DNA of 64,000 bases from Bradyrhizobium sp. CIAT3101 (GCF_029714945.1 NZ_CP121634.1:5725001-5789000), one strand, 5' to 3'; numbered from the stretch's first letter, positions 55,498 to 64,000 are shown. Notes: generated from the sequence alone by a model not told the origin. Numbers and translations: made by a program.

Positions 55498-56439
55498 ATG
55501 AAGACCCTGCTTCTGCGTCGCCTTGCCGTCCTGCTGCCGACCTTGTTGCTCGTGTCGATGATGGTGTTCGGTCTGCAGAAGCTGCTGCCCGGCGACCCGG
55601 CATTGGCGCTGGCCGGGGAAGAGCGCAATCCTGAGGTCATCGAGTATCTTCGGCACAAGTATCGCTTCAATGAGCCGATTCCGGTGCAATACGGCATTTG
55701 GCTGAAGGCCTTGGTGCACGGCGATTTCGGCACGTCGGTCCGCACCCGCCTGCCGATCGGCACCATGCTGGCGGAAAAACTGCCGGTGACCATCGAGCTC
55801 GCGATCCTGTCGATGCTGGTCGCGCTGTTCGTCGGGGTGCCGATCGGGATCGTCGCGGCGCTCGGGCGCGGGACGCCACTCGACTATGGCGCCAGTCTTT
55901 TCGGGCTCGCCGGACTTTCCATTCCGCATTTCTGGCTGGGGATCATGATGATCCTTCTCTTCTCGGTGAACCTCGGCTGGCTGCCGGCGGGAGGTTTCGT
56001 TCCGCCGTCTGAAAGTATCGGCCGCAACCTGATCTCGATGCTCATGCCCGCTTTGGTGCTGGGCACGGGCACGGCTGCGATCATGATGCGCCATGTCCGC
56101 GGTGCGATGATCGAGGCGATGAAGCAGGACTATGTCCGGACCGCCCGCGCGAAGGGCGTCCGCGAACGCACCATCGTACTGCGCCATGCTCTGCCGAATG
56201 CGCTCATCCCGGTGGTCACGCTGGGTACGTTGCAGTTCGGCGAGCTACTGGCCGGCGCAGTGTTGACCGAGCAGGTCTTTTCGATCCCCGGTTTCGGCAA
56301 GATGGTCGTCGACGGCGTGTTCAGCCGCGATTATGCCGTGGTTCAGGCTGTCGTGCTGTGTACGGCGGCGGTATTTCTGCTGATGAGCCTGATTGCCGAC
56401 GTCGCCTATGTGCTGCTCAATCCAAGGCTCAGGTCATGA
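55498..56439 (+). CDS. Peptide-type ABC transporter permease, DppB type
   Basis: The 313-residue inner-membrane permease has LLRRLAVLLPTLLLVSMMVFGLQKLLPGDPA at its front (helix 1 and the following LPGDPA typical of DppB) and the EAA loop DYVRTARAKGVRERTIVLRHALPNALIPV near residue 215. ATG 55498 gives the normal N-terminus; GAGAGGA lies slightly far upstream. Its stop overlaps the next permease start (ATGA). Confidence 0.9.
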   Translation: MKTLLLRRLAVLLPTLLLVSMMVFGLQKLLPGDPALALAGEERNPEVIEYLRHKYRFNEPIPVQYGIWLKALVHGDFGTSVRTRLPIGTMLAEKLPVTIELAILSMLVALFVGVPIGIVAALGRGTPLDYGASLFGLAGLSIPHFWLGIMMILLFSVNLGWLPAGGFVPPSESIGRNLISMLMPALVLGTGTAAIMMRHVRGAMIEAMKQDYVRTARAKGVRERTIVLRHALPNALIPVVTLGTLQFGELLAGAVLTEQVFSIPGFGKMVVDGVFSRDYAVVQAVVLCTAAVFLLMSLIADVAYVLLNPRLRS

Positions 56440-57305
56440 GCACGATTGAGGCACCAGCCCCTGCTCAAATGCGCACAGGTGGGCGCTCTGAAATTCGTCG
56501 CTTGCTGCGCGAGCCGTCCGCGGTGATCGGCGGCGCGATCATCCTGTTCTTCGTCGTGCTGGCGGTGTTCGCAACATGGATCTCGCCATACGATCCGAAT
56601 ACGCCGGATTGGATGGCTATCCGTGCTGCGCCCAATGCAGCGCACTGGTTTGGCACGGATGATCTCGGCCGCGACGTGCTGTCGCGGGTCATCTTCGGAA
56701 CGCAGGCATCGCTCGCGGCCGGCATGGTTTCCGTGACCGTTGCGGTGCTGATCGGCCTGCCGTTCGGTCTCATTGCTGGTTATTTCGGCGGTGTCGCTGA
56801 CATGGCGATCTCGCGCATTGCGGATGCTCTCCTCGCCTGCCCGTTTCTCGTCCTCGCGATCGCGCTGGCCGCATTCCTGGGTCCCAGCCTCCAGAATGCA
56901 ATGATCGCGATCGGCATTTCGGCGATTCCAGTCTTCGTCCGCGTTGCACGCGCCGAGACACTGGTTGTCCGCACCGAGGATTACATCGCGGCGGCGCGCG
57001 CTCAGGGGTTGGGTCATTTCGCCATTCTGACCGGGCAGGTCCTGCCCAATGTGCTCGCACCGACGATCGTCCAGGCGACCCTCACGATGGCGATTGCAGT
57101 CCTGGCCGAGGCGAGCCTCGCCTTCCTCGGTCTTGGTCAATTGCCTCCGGCCCCCTCTTGGGGCTCCATGCTCGATGTCGCGCGGCAGTTCCTCAGCGAG
57201 GCGCCGTGGATGGCCTTCTTCCCCGGTCTCGCAATCATCGCCCTTGTGATCGGCTTCAACCTGATCGGTGATGGCCTGAATAGCGCGCTCAATCCCAGGC
57301 AGTAG
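56436..57305 (+). CDS. Peptide-type ABC transporter permease, DppC type
   Basis: The 289-residue inner-membrane permease has an N-terminal cytoplasmic segment, helix AVIGGAIILFFVVLAVFATW, the DppC hallmark HWFGTDDLGRDVLSRVIFG near residue 69, and the EAA loop DYIAAARAQGLGHFAILTGQVLPN near residue 182. It is the last gene of the rightward arm and ends 56 bases from the convergent polyol operon. The ATPase must come from the leftward arm. Confidence 0.9.
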   Translation: MSTIEAPAPAQMRTGGRSEIRRLLREPSAVIGGAIILFFVVLAVFATWISPYDPNTPDWMAIRAAPNAAHWFGTDDLGRDVLSRVIFGTQASLAAGMVSVTVAVLIGLPFGLIAGYFGGVADMAISRIADALLACPFLVLAIALAAFLGPSLQNAMIAIGISAIPVFVRVARAETLVVRTEDYIAAARAQGLGHFAILTGQVLPNVLAPTIVQATLTMAIAVLAEASLAFLGLGQLPPAPSWGSMLDVARQFLSEAPWMAFFPGLAIIALVIGFNLIGDGLNSALNPRQ

Positions 57306-57361
57306 ATGATCGAGGTCGATCGGAGATCTCCGACCGTCGCGGTTGGATGTGCCTGCGCTGT

Positions 57362-58870
57362 CTAGATGCGAGCTTCGAACGCAGCCCGCTGCGCTGATGT
57401 CAGATGCAAGCCATGCTTGGTGCGCCGGTCGAGAAAGTCGTCAGCGCGGCTCGCCCACTCTTTCTCTCGGAGGAAGACTTCTTCGCATTCATAGAAGTCG
57501 CCGCCGTAATGACGACCGAGATCGGCCGAAATGCGGGCCGAGCCCAGCAACTCTCTCGCGCGCGTCCCGTAGAGACGCGCATAGTGGTGAATCAACTTTC
57601 GCGGAAGATCCGGATAGTCGCGCGCCAGTCCGAACGAGAAATCATCGAACGTGCCCGCGATGTCGCCGCCCGGCAGGGGGCGACCTGCGGTCCAGGCCGG
57701 CTGCATCTTCGGAAACCACGGCGCGAGCCGCTGGAGCGCCTGCTCGGCTAGCTTGCGGTACGTCGTAATCTTCCCGCCGAAGATGGAAAGCAGCGGCGGC
57801 GCATCGACCGCACCGTGAACTTCGAACGCATAGTCGCGCGTCACCGCCGACGGATTTTCGGCATTGTCATCATAGAGCGGCCGGACGCCGGAAAACCTGT
57901 GCACGATCTCGCTCTCCTTCGGCGGCGTCCGGAAGTAGCGGGTCAGCACCTGCAAGAGATAGGCGGTCTCGTCCGCGCCGATCGCAACGTCCTCGGCCTT
58001 GCCTTGATAGGGAATGTCGGTCGTGCCGATCAGCGCGAGATTATCCTCGTAGGGATTGACGAAGATCACGCGGCGGTCCTCGTTCTGAAGCAGATAGGCT
58101 TGCGATCCGCTCCAGAACTTCGGCACCACGATGTGGCTGCCCTTGACGAGACGCACGCTATGGGCGGAATTCAGGCCCGCAACGCTCTGCACCACATCCT
58201 GAACCCAGGGGCCGGCGGCGTTGATCAGCGCGCGGGACCGCACGACTTGTGTCCGGCCGTCCTCACCCCGCATCTCGAGAAGCCAGGCGTCATCCTCGCG
58301 GCGTGCCTGCACGGCACGGGTGCGCGGCAGGATGATGGCGCGATTCTGCGCGGCATCGACCAGGTTCAGGATCACCAGCCGGGCATCGTCGACCCAACAG
58401 TCCGAATATTCAAAGCCGCGGCGAAATTCGGCGCGCAACGGTGCGCCCTCTGGCGCATGCGCAAGGTCGAGGCCCCGGCTCGACGGCAGGCGCTTGCGGC
58501 CGCCGAGATGGTCGTAGAGAAACAATCCAGTACGGATCAGCCAGGCCGGCCGCTGCTCCGGCGAGTGCGGCAACACGAAACGCATCGGCCAGATGATATG
58601 AGGTGCGGACGCGAGCAGCACCTCGCGCTCGATCAGCGCTTCGCGCACCAGACGAAACTCGTAATATTCGAGATAGCGCAGGCCACCGTGAACGAGCTTG
58701 CCCGAGCGCGACGAGGTGCCTTCCGCAAAGTCGCCCTTCTCGCACAACAGGACCTTAAGGCCTCGACCAGCCGCATCGCGCGCAATGCCGGCCCCGTTTA
58801 TGCCACCACCGATAATCGCGATGTCGACCAGCCCGTGATCCCTGCCCGTGTCCGGCGCAGTCTCCGTCAT
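57362..58870 (-). CDS. GlpD/EryB-like FAD-dependent polyol-phosphate dehydrogenase
   Basis: The 502-residue flavoprotein of the aerobic glycerol-3-phosphate dehydrogenase family has DIAIIGGGINGAGIARDAAG near residue 18, GTSSRSGKLVHGGLRYLEY near residue 55 and HIIWPMRFVLPHSPEQRP near residue 90, with a DAO-type C-terminal domain. GlpD relatives oxidise glycerol-3-phosphate, and EryB oxidises erythritol phosphate, passing electrons to the quinone pool at the inner membrane. The neighbouring EryA-like kinase makes a tetritol or other polyol phosphate the more likely substrate. The start overlaps the aldolase stop by four bases. Confidence 0.85.
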   Translation of the reverse strand: MTETAPDTGRDHGLVDIAIIGGGINGAGIARDAAGRGLKVLLCEKGDFAEGTSSRSGKLVHGGLRYLEYYEFRLVREALIEREVLLASAPHIIWPMRFVLPHSPEQRPAWLIRTGLFLYDHLGGRKRLPSSRGLDLAHAPEGAPLRAEFRRGFEYSDCWVDDARLVILNLVDAAQNRAIILPRTRAVQARREDDAWLLEMRGEDGRTQVVRSRALINAAGPWVQDVVQSVAGLNSAHSVRLVKGSHIVVPKFWSGSQAYLLQNEDRRVIFVNPYEDNLALIGTTDIPYQGKAEDVAIGADETAYLLQVLTRYFRTPPKESEIVHRFSGVRPLYDDNAENPSAVTRDYAFEVHGAVDAPPLLSIFGGKITTYRKLAEQALQRLAPWFPKMQPAWTAGRPLPGGDIAGTFDDFSFGLARDYPDLPRKLIHHYARLYGTRARELLGSARISADLGRHYGGDFYECEEVFLREKEWASRADDFLDRRTKHGLHLTSAQRAAFEARI

Positions 58871-59604
58871 CGCGTCCTGCTGCGCTTCTTCTCGATCCGC
58901 CGCCGCGCCGCGGCCTTTGCCGGCGCGCGCGCCTTGCCCGGCTTCGCTTTCGGCTGCTGCAAGCCGTAGGTCGAGAATCCCTTTGCCGTATCTCCGATCT
59001 CCGCTTCGCTGAGAATGTGCGGCCCACCGAGCGCGAGCGAGAGATAATATTGGCGCGCAATGGTCTCGAGCTCGACCGCAAGCCACATCGCCTTGTCGAG
59101 GTTGGCACCAACCGCGATCATCCCGTGATTGGCGAGCAGGCAGCCGTTGCGGCCTTCGAGCGCAGCGAGCGCCAGCTCCGACAGCTCCGCGGTGCCGTAG
59201 CGCGCATAGCCGGCGCAACGGACATCGTTGCCGCCGAACGCGGCCATCATATAGTGGCAGGCCGGGATCGGCTTGTGCGCGATGGCCAGCACGGTCGCAT
59301 AGGTCGAATGGGTGTGGACGACGCCTCCGACATCGGGCCGGCCGCGCATGATGTCGAGGTGAAAGCGCCATTCGGTCGACGGCTGCAAAGGTCCATCCCA
59401 GCTGCCATATTCACCCTCGAGTGGCATCGAGGCGATCATCTCCGGCTTCATCGCATCATAGGGCGTTGCCGAGGGCGTGATCAGCATCCGGTCCTTGTAG
59501 CGGGCGGAGATGTTGCCCGACGTCCCCTGATTGAGCCCCGATGCGTTCATCCACCGACATTTGGCGATGATCGCCTCGCGCAACTGTCGTTCCTCACGAG
59601 TCAT
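58867..59604 (-). CDS. Class II aldolase/adducin family protein
   Basis: The 245-residue zinc aldolase has CRWMNASGLNQGTSGNIS near its N-terminus, the zinc ligands His-Thr-His in GVVHTHSTYATVLA near residue 95 and a later His in LLANHGMIAVG near residue 156, as in fuculose-phosphate aldolase. The last 35 residues are a Lys/Arg/Ala-rich tail (PKAKPGKARAPAKAA) not found in the core family, possibly a flexible RNA- or membrane-contacting extension. ATG 59604 has AAAGGTG upstream. It would cleave a phosphorylated keto-sugar to a triose phosphate and an aldehyde. Confidence 0.85.
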   Translation of the reverse strand: MTREERQLREAIIAKCRWMNASGLNQGTSGNISARYKDRMLITPSATPYDAMKPEMIASMPLEGEYGSWDGPLQPSTEWRFHLDIMRGRPDVGGVVHTHSTYATVLAIAHKPIPACHYMMAAFGGNDVRCAGYARYGTAELSELALAALEGRNGCLLANHGMIAVGANLDKAMWLAVELETIARQYYLSLALGGPHILSEAEIGDTAKGFSTYGLQQPKAKPGKARAPAKAAARRRIEKKRSRTR

Positions 59605-59623
59605 GGCAAAACACCTTTCGTCT

Positions 59624-60664
59624 TCAGCACGGATTGAGCGGCGGCTCGCCGACGAGATAGCGGCGAACCTCCTCGGCCGCCTGGTCGGCGGCAATGGTGA
59701 CGGTGCGTAACGAGGCCCCGGCAATATGCGGCGTCAGCGTCACGTTCGGCAGTTGCAGGAGCGGCCAGTCCGGCGGGACCGGTTCGACCGCAAAGGTGTC
59801 GAGCATGGCGCCGGCAAGCCGGCCTGCCGACAGCGCCTCGAAGAGCGCCGTGTAATCGACCAGCGGCCCCCGCGCCGTGTTGATGAAGATGCAGCCCGGC
59901 TTGACCTTTGCCAGCGCCGCGCGATCGATGAAGCCGGTGGTCTCGGCGGTCACGCGTGCATGCAGGCTGATCACATCCGCGCGCGACAGGAGCTCACCGA
60001 GCGCAACGTGCTCGACGCCGTCATTGCGATCCTGGGCGCTGAGCTGGACATAGGGATCGGTCACCAGGATCCGGCAGCCGAACGCCTTGAGCAGCTTCAC
60101 GACGCGGGTGCCGATCGCGCCATAACCGACGATACCGACCGTCATCTCGCCGAGCTCGCGCCCGGTACGGTCGGCGCGATAGAGATCGCCGCGCCATTCT
60201 CCGCCGCGCAGGGATTCATGCCCGCTGCGGATCAGACGGGTTTCGGCGAGCATGGCACCGATGGTGAACTCGGCCACAGCGCTCGCGTTGCGGCCGGGCG
60301 TGTTGACCACGAGCACCTTGTGGTCGCGCGCAGCCTGCATGTCGATATTGACGGGACCGCCGCGCGAGACCGCGATGAATTTGAGATTCGGCAGACGCTC
60401 CAGCATCGATCGCGAGACTGGCGCGAGATGCGTGACGAGGAGCGATGCGTCCCCGATGAACGCCGCGACCTCATCCGGGTCACCCATGAATTCCTTCAAG
60501 CCGTCGAGCTTCGACCCGGCATAGCCGTGCTCCATCGGCTCGTCCGGCCAGGGCTGCTCAAGGATACGGATGTCGACGCCGTTGCCGCAAGCTGCCGTGA
60601 TGCGTTCGGCAAAGACGCTCGGCAGCATGAAGCGGTCTCCGACGATGGCGATGACCTCAGGCAT
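59624..60664 (-). CDS. D-isomer 2-hydroxyacid dehydrogenase
   Basis: The 346-residue NAD(P)-dependent dehydrogenase of the phosphoglycerate/glyoxylate reductase group has the cofactor loop VGIVGYGAIGTRVV near residue 170, catalytic Arg in INTARGPLVDY, catalytic Glu in DTFAVEPVPPDWPLL and the His in VTLTPHIAGAS. It is 19 bases before the aldolase gene and its start overlaps the kinase stop by 8 bases. It may act on a hydroxy acid or aldonate derived from the aldolase product. Confidence 0.87.
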   Translation of the reverse strand: MPEVIAIVGDRFMLPSVFAERITAACGNGVDIRILEQPWPDEPMEHGYAGSKLDGLKEFMGDPDEVAAFIGDASLLVTHLAPVSRSMLERLPNLKFIAVSRGGPVNIDMQAARDHKVLVVNTPGRNASAVAEFTIGAMLAETRLIRSGHESLRGGEWRGDLYRADRTGRELGEMTVGIVGYGAIGTRVVKLLKAFGCRILVTDPYVQLSAQDRNDGVEHVALGELLSRADVISLHARVTAETTGFIDRAALAKVKPGCIFINTARGPLVDYTALFEALSAGRLAGAMLDTFAVEPVPPDWPLLQLPNVTLTPHIAGASLRTVTIAADQAAEEVRRYLVGEPPLNPC

Positions 60665-62237
60665 GACCCGCTCCCGCACGCAACGCAGCCAGCTGCTTCC
60701 AGACCGGTCGCGCCGCAAGCCTGGCATCCAGATAGGCCGGAAACATCCGCGCATAATGCGCGGCGAGCTCCGCATCGGGGGACTGCGGCGTATTGAGATA
60801 GGGTTGCACCCATTCCTCCGTGCAGGCCGCCATGTCCGGATAGAGGCCGGTCGCTACCGCCGCGATCATCGCTGCGCCGGCGGCTCCCGCCTCGCCGCGG
60901 CTGCAAACGCGAATATTGCATTCAAGGGCAGCGCCGAGGATCGCGCCGAGCGCCCGGCTGCGCGCAGCCCCCCCGGTGATACGCACGTCGCGCGGCAACG
61001 CACCCATGGCCGCGTAACAATCGCGCGCCGCAAAGGCTAGTCCCTCCATCACCGCCCGCATCAGATCCCAATAGCCATGGTGGGTGCGCAGACCCAAAAA
61101 TTGCGCACAGGCCTCGTGTGCGACGAACGGCCCGCGCTCGCCGGCATCGGAGATGAAGGGATGGAACAGCAGCTCGCCGGGCCGCGCCTCCATCACGCGC
61201 TCGTCGAGCCGCCTGATCAGGTCGGCGCGCGAGCGCGCGATGCCTTCAGCGGCGAGCAGGTTGCGGGCGAGATCGAGGAGCCAATCGATGTTCAGCGTTG
61301 CCGCCATGTTGGATTGCATCTGGGCATAGTGACCGGGCACCGGGAACGGCATCGTGTAGCCGGTCGCCTCGGCGTTGAGGACCACCGCGTCGACATCAGG
61401 CGCCAACCGCATATGCATCCCGGTCGAACCGATGATGGTGCAGCCGACGTCCGGCGCCGGATCGTAGAGCCCTGCCCCGAGCGCATTGCAGATCACGTCG
61501 ACATAGCCGAGCGAAACCGGAATGGCCTCGGGCAGGCCAGTCTCGCGCGCGGCGCCGGCGCTCATCGGATGCGTCGTCACGACGCCGTCGACGACGTCGG
61601 GAAACAGGCTCGCGCAATCGGCGATGCCGATCAATCGCGCGGCTTCCGCGTCAAAGCGGCGCTTGCGGAAATTGCCACAGGAGAACGTCGCCTCAGACGG
61701 ATCGGTCGCACGCTCGCCGGTGAGCAGGAAATAGAGCCAGTCCTTGCAATGGAAGGCGGTGCGGGCGCGTGACAGGCTCGCCGGCGCGTTCGCCTGCAGC
61801 CAGGCCAGTTGCGGTCCCTGTTGACAGGCATTGAGCCCCGAGCCGGTCCGCCGATAGAGCGGCGCGTTGCGTTCGCTGGAACGGATGTCGTCGACGAGGC
61901 CGGCGGCACGGGAGTCGAGCCAGAGCAGCGCCGGTGCGACCGGACGGCCATCATCGTCGATCAGCCAGGTGCCATCGCCCTGCCCTGTGACGGCGATGGC
62001 CGCAAGCCGCGTGGCCAGATCGGGGACGGCCGCGACCAGGCCGCGCAGCGCCGCAACGGTATCGTTCCATGTGCGCGCCATGTCCTGCTCGACATGTCCG
62101 CCGGCGGACACCGTGTAACTGTTGGGCAGCGAGAACTCGCCGAGCTGCCGGCCTTCGCGCGTGAACGCAACCGTCTTGATCAGGGAGGTGCCGGCATCGA
62201 TGCCGATGATGACGTCGCGGCTCGCCGAGGTTCGCAT
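60657..62237 (-). CDS. FGGY-family polyol kinase, EryA-like
   Basis: The 526-residue kinase has the phosphate loop IIGIDAGTSLIKTVAFTREG at its start, then HVEQDMARTWNDTVAAL and AVTGQGDGTWLIDDDG, a combination I associate with erythritol kinase (EryA) and near relatives. The glycine-rich C-terminal motif GLAFAARDCYAAMG and ITGGAARSRALG binds the nucleotide. It phosphorylates the imported polyol or ketose. Its stop overlaps the dehydrogenase start; 2 bases separate it from the ABC ATPase gene. The substrate could be erythritol, threitol or a pentitol. Confidence 0.85.
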   Translation of the reverse strand: MRTSASRDVIIGIDAGTSLIKTVAFTREGRQLGEFSLPNSYTVSAGGHVEQDMARTWNDTVAALRGLVAAVPDLATRLAAIAVTGQGDGTWLIDDDGRPVAPALLWLDSRAAGLVDDIRSSERNAPLYRRTGSGLNACQQGPQLAWLQANAPASLSRARTAFHCKDWLYFLLTGERATDPSEATFSCGNFRKRRFDAEAARLIGIADCASLFPDVVDGVVTTHPMSAGAARETGLPEAIPVSLGYVDVICNALGAGLYDPAPDVGCTIIGSTGMHMRLAPDVDAVVLNAEATGYTMPFPVPGHYAQMQSNMAATLNIDWLLDLARNLLAAEGIARSRADLIRRLDERVMEARPGELLFHPFISDAGERGPFVAHEACAQFLGLRTHHGYWDLMRAVMEGLAFAARDCYAAMGALPRDVRITGGAARSRALGAILGAALECNIRVCSRGEAGAAGAAMIAAVATGLYPDMAACTEEWVQPYLNTPQSPDAELAAHYARMFPAYLDARLAARPVWKQLAALRAGAGHA

Positions 62238-62239
62238 GA

Positions 62240-63361
62240 TCAAGCCGCCTCCGCGTGGCGAACGCAGGTGCCGTCGACACCGAACAGATGCAGATGCCGC
62301 GCCTCCAGCGCGAAGGGAATGATATCGCCGGGGCGCGCCGCGATCCTGCTCGGCGTCACCGCGATGAGAAGGTGGCCGTCGCACTCGCCCGCGACATGCG
62401 ACTGGTCGCCCAGCCATTGATTGGACACGACGCGCACGCGGACATCACCGGCTCCGACGGTGATCTTCTGTGGCCGGATGCCGATGCGGATGCGCCTGCT
62501 CTGCTCGAGCGCCCGGTCCACGCCCGGACCAAGTGTTCGTGCTTCGATATGGAACGCAACCTCGGGGCTGACCGAGAGGCGGAATCCGCCGTCGGCGCGG
62601 GCGACCTCCGTCTCGAGCAGGTTCATCGGCGGTTCGCCAATGAAGCTCGCGACGAACAGATTCGCCGGATGCTCCTTCAGCTCCCTCTCGCTTGCGAACT
62701 GCTGGAGCACGCCGTCTTCCATGACCGCGATGCGATCGGCGAGCGCGCTCGCCTCGGTCTGGTCGTGGGTGACGAAGATCGCCGTCATCCCGCGCTCGGC
62801 CAGCAGTCCCTTGATCCGCCCGCGCAAGACCGCGCGGAGCTGCGGCTCAAGCTGGCCCATCGGCTCGTCCAGCAGATAGAGCTCAGCATCGCGCACCAGG
62901 GCCCGCGCCAGCGAGACACGCTGCTGCTGCCCTCCCGAGATCGCGCGAGGATAGCTGTCCAGGATGTCCGAGATCTCGACGAGGCGCGCAATCGCCTCGA
63001 CGCGGCGCGAGACCTCGCCATGCGAGAGCTGCTGCGCCTTCAAGGCAAACGCGATGTTCTCGCGAACCGTGAGCGGCGGGTAGAGCGAATAGCCTTCGAA
63101 CGCCATCGCCACCCTGCGCCTGGCGGGCGGCAATTCATCGATGCGCCGCTGGCCGAGCGCAATCGCCCCCGAGGTGACGCTTTCGAAGCCCGCGATCATC
63201 CGCAAGGTCGAGGTCTTGCCGCAGCCCGACGAGCCCAGCAGCGCGACGATCTCGCCCTTCCCGACCTCCATGTCGAGCGCGCGCACGGCATGGACCGGCG
63301 CCTTGCCGCGGCTCTGGTAGACCTTGTCGACGTTCCTGATCTCGAGCATACCCATGGTCAT
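62240..63361 (-). CDS. ABC transporter ATPase of the polyol operon
   Basis: The 373-residue ATPase has a TOBE-type C-terminus, Walker A GSSGCGKTS, signature ISGGQQQRVSLARAL, switch His in FVTHDQTEASALADRI and Walker B LYLLDEPMGQLEP, where the D-loop Asp is replaced by Glu. It is paired with a second ATPase gene 10 bases upstream, the same two-ATPase layout as in the dha operon. Three in-frame ATG codons (63361, 63355, 63349) compete; I use the first, which has GGGAG before it. Confidence 0.85.
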   Translation of the reverse strand: MTMGMLEIRNVDKVYQSRGKAPVHAVRALDMEVGKGEIVALLGSSGCGKTSTLRMIAGFESVTSGAIALGQRRIDELPPARRRVAMAFEGYSLYPPLTVRENIAFALKAQQLSHGEVSRRVEAIARLVEISDILDSYPRAISGGQQQRVSLARALVRDAELYLLDEPMGQLEPQLRAVLRGRIKGLLAERGMTAIFVTHDQTEASALADRIAVMEDGVLQQFASERELKEHPANLFVASFIGEPPMNLLETEVARADGGFRLSVSPEVAFHIEARTLGPGVDRALEQSRRIRIGIRPQKITVGAGDVRVRVVSNQWLGDQSHVAGECDGHLLIAVTPSRIAARPGDIIPFALEARHLHLFGVDGTCVRHAEAA

Positions 63362-63371
63362 CGCGCTCCCA

Positions 63372-64000
63372 TCATGCCGCCTGCCGCCGATGCGGCAGGC
63401 CGACGCGCAGGCCAGTCGTGCGGTCGAACAGCAGAGCCGCCTCCGGCGCGAAGCGAACGAAGATACCGTCCTCGGCGGTCGCCATCGGTGAGTCCTGCGG
63501 CAGTGCCGCGAGCCATTCGGACCCATCGGAGAAGCGCAACAGCAGCACCGCTTTCTCATGCATCGGCGTGATCGCAACGACGCGCGCAGGAATCGCATTT
63601 TCGCTCGCCTCGCGGGTGATGACGAGATCGTCCGGGCGCACGCCGAGCCAGCAAGGACCATGATCTGCAGCCTGACGATCGGCGGCTTCAAGTCGAACCG
63701 CGGTGCCGGCGACCTGCGCGTTGAGAAAGCCCTGCGCCGCGACCGGCTCGACTTCGGACAGATTGATGTTGGGATCGCCGAACAGCCGCGCTACGGCAAC
63801 GGAAGCCGGCTTCGCGTAGATCTCCTCGGGGCGCGCGATCTGCACCAGGCGTCCGTCGATCAGGACGGCGATCCGGTCCGCGATCGCCATAGCCTCGCGA
63901 TAATCCTGGGTCACGTAGAGAACGGCGGCCGAGCTCCGACGCAGCAGGCTCGGCAGTTCGAGCCGCATCTCGTAGCGGAGCTTTGCATCGACGTTGCGCA
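63372..64000 (-). CDS. ABC transporter ATPase, C-terminal part (runs off window)
   Basis: The frame is open to the right edge and starts there with RNVDAKLRYEM, the segment just after Walker B, so about 140 N-terminal residues are missing. The switch His is replaced: the visible motif is YVTQDYREAMAIADRI, with Gln where ATPases of this family have His (usually YVTHDQ-EAM). The C-terminal TOBE-type domain (GVRPDDLVI) is complete. With the following ATPase it would give a heterodimer in which only one subunit has the switch His. Confidence 0.85.
   Translation of the reverse strand, partial: RNVDAKLRYEMRLELPSLLRRSSAAVLYVTQDYREAMAIADRIAVLIDGRLVQIARPEEIYAKPASVAVARLFGDPNINLSEVEPVAAQGFLNAQVAGTAVRLEAADRQAADHGPCWLGVRPDDLVITREASENAIPARVVAITPMHEKAVLLLRFSDGSEWLAALPQDSPMATAEDGIFVRFAPEAALLFDRTTGLRVGLPHRRQAA

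Noticed and set aside
1..64000. tRNA, rRNA, CRISPR array, insertion sequence or integrase
   Set aside because: Reading through the window I found no tRNA-like cloverleaf, no regularly spaced repeats, no transposase or integrase motif. A covariance-model scan could still reveal small RNAs that cannot be seen by eye.

Overview
The window is high-GC DNA that reads as a Bradyrhizobium-like alphaproteobacterium. This is inferred from codon bias, the abundance of ABC importers, the rhizobial type of L-rhamnose locus and rhizobial-type polyol genes; no rRNA, tRNA or phage marker fixes the taxon. Almost everything is catabolic: each block pairs an importer with the enzymes for its substrate and usually a regulator. 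I saw no insertion sequence, CRISPR array or tRNA gene.

Layout. 1-9.2 kb (+ strand): the end of an AraC regulator, a flavin dehydrogenase, then a ketone-body/PHB-type block (acetoacetate decarboxylase, patatin-like lipase, EmrAB-like efflux pair, 3-hydroxybutyrate dehydrogenase, a second SDR without the usual catalytic Tyr) and a DUF1275 membrane protein. 9.3-16.2 kb: two DadA-like FAD oxidases and a polar amino-acid ABC importer whose ATPase gene carries a 2-nt frameshift, divergent from an IclR regulator. 16.3-26.2 kb: a MalEFGK-type sugar importer with two pairs of TIM-barrel isomerase plus Gfo/Idh/MocA dehydrogenase, under a divergent LacI regulator with a perfect 16-bp palindrome between them.

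26.1-37.4 kb (- strand): the most interesting block. One tightly overlapping run encodes a binding protein, two permeases, a 70-residue membrane protein, two different ATPases, DhaL, DhaM, a free HPr, a complete Enzyme I, a small HTH-like protein and DhaK. In effect it is a private PEP phosphorelay for dihydroxyacetone kinase coupled to an ABC importer. A strong inverted repeat lies upstream.

37.4-47.9 kb: L-rhamnose catabolism, with rhaI and a bifunctional rhaD on the - strand and rhaR, ABC transporter genes and kinase on the + strand. A strong hairpin separates the binding protein from the kinase. 48.0-57.3 kb: a gamma-glutamyltransferase with no visible signal peptide, an oligopeptide/glutathione-type ABC importer split over two divergent arms, a Gfo/Idh/MocA dehydrogenase and a ROK regulator with two inverted repeats in the divergent promoter. 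57.4-64 kb (- strand): a polyol block with a GlpD/EryB-like dehydrogenase, class II aldolase, 2-hydroxyacid dehydrogenase, EryA-like FGGY kinase and two ABC ATPases, the last running off the window.

Lengths and starts given below are read from the sequence. Substrates of importers and most pathway assignments are inferences from family and neighbourhood.
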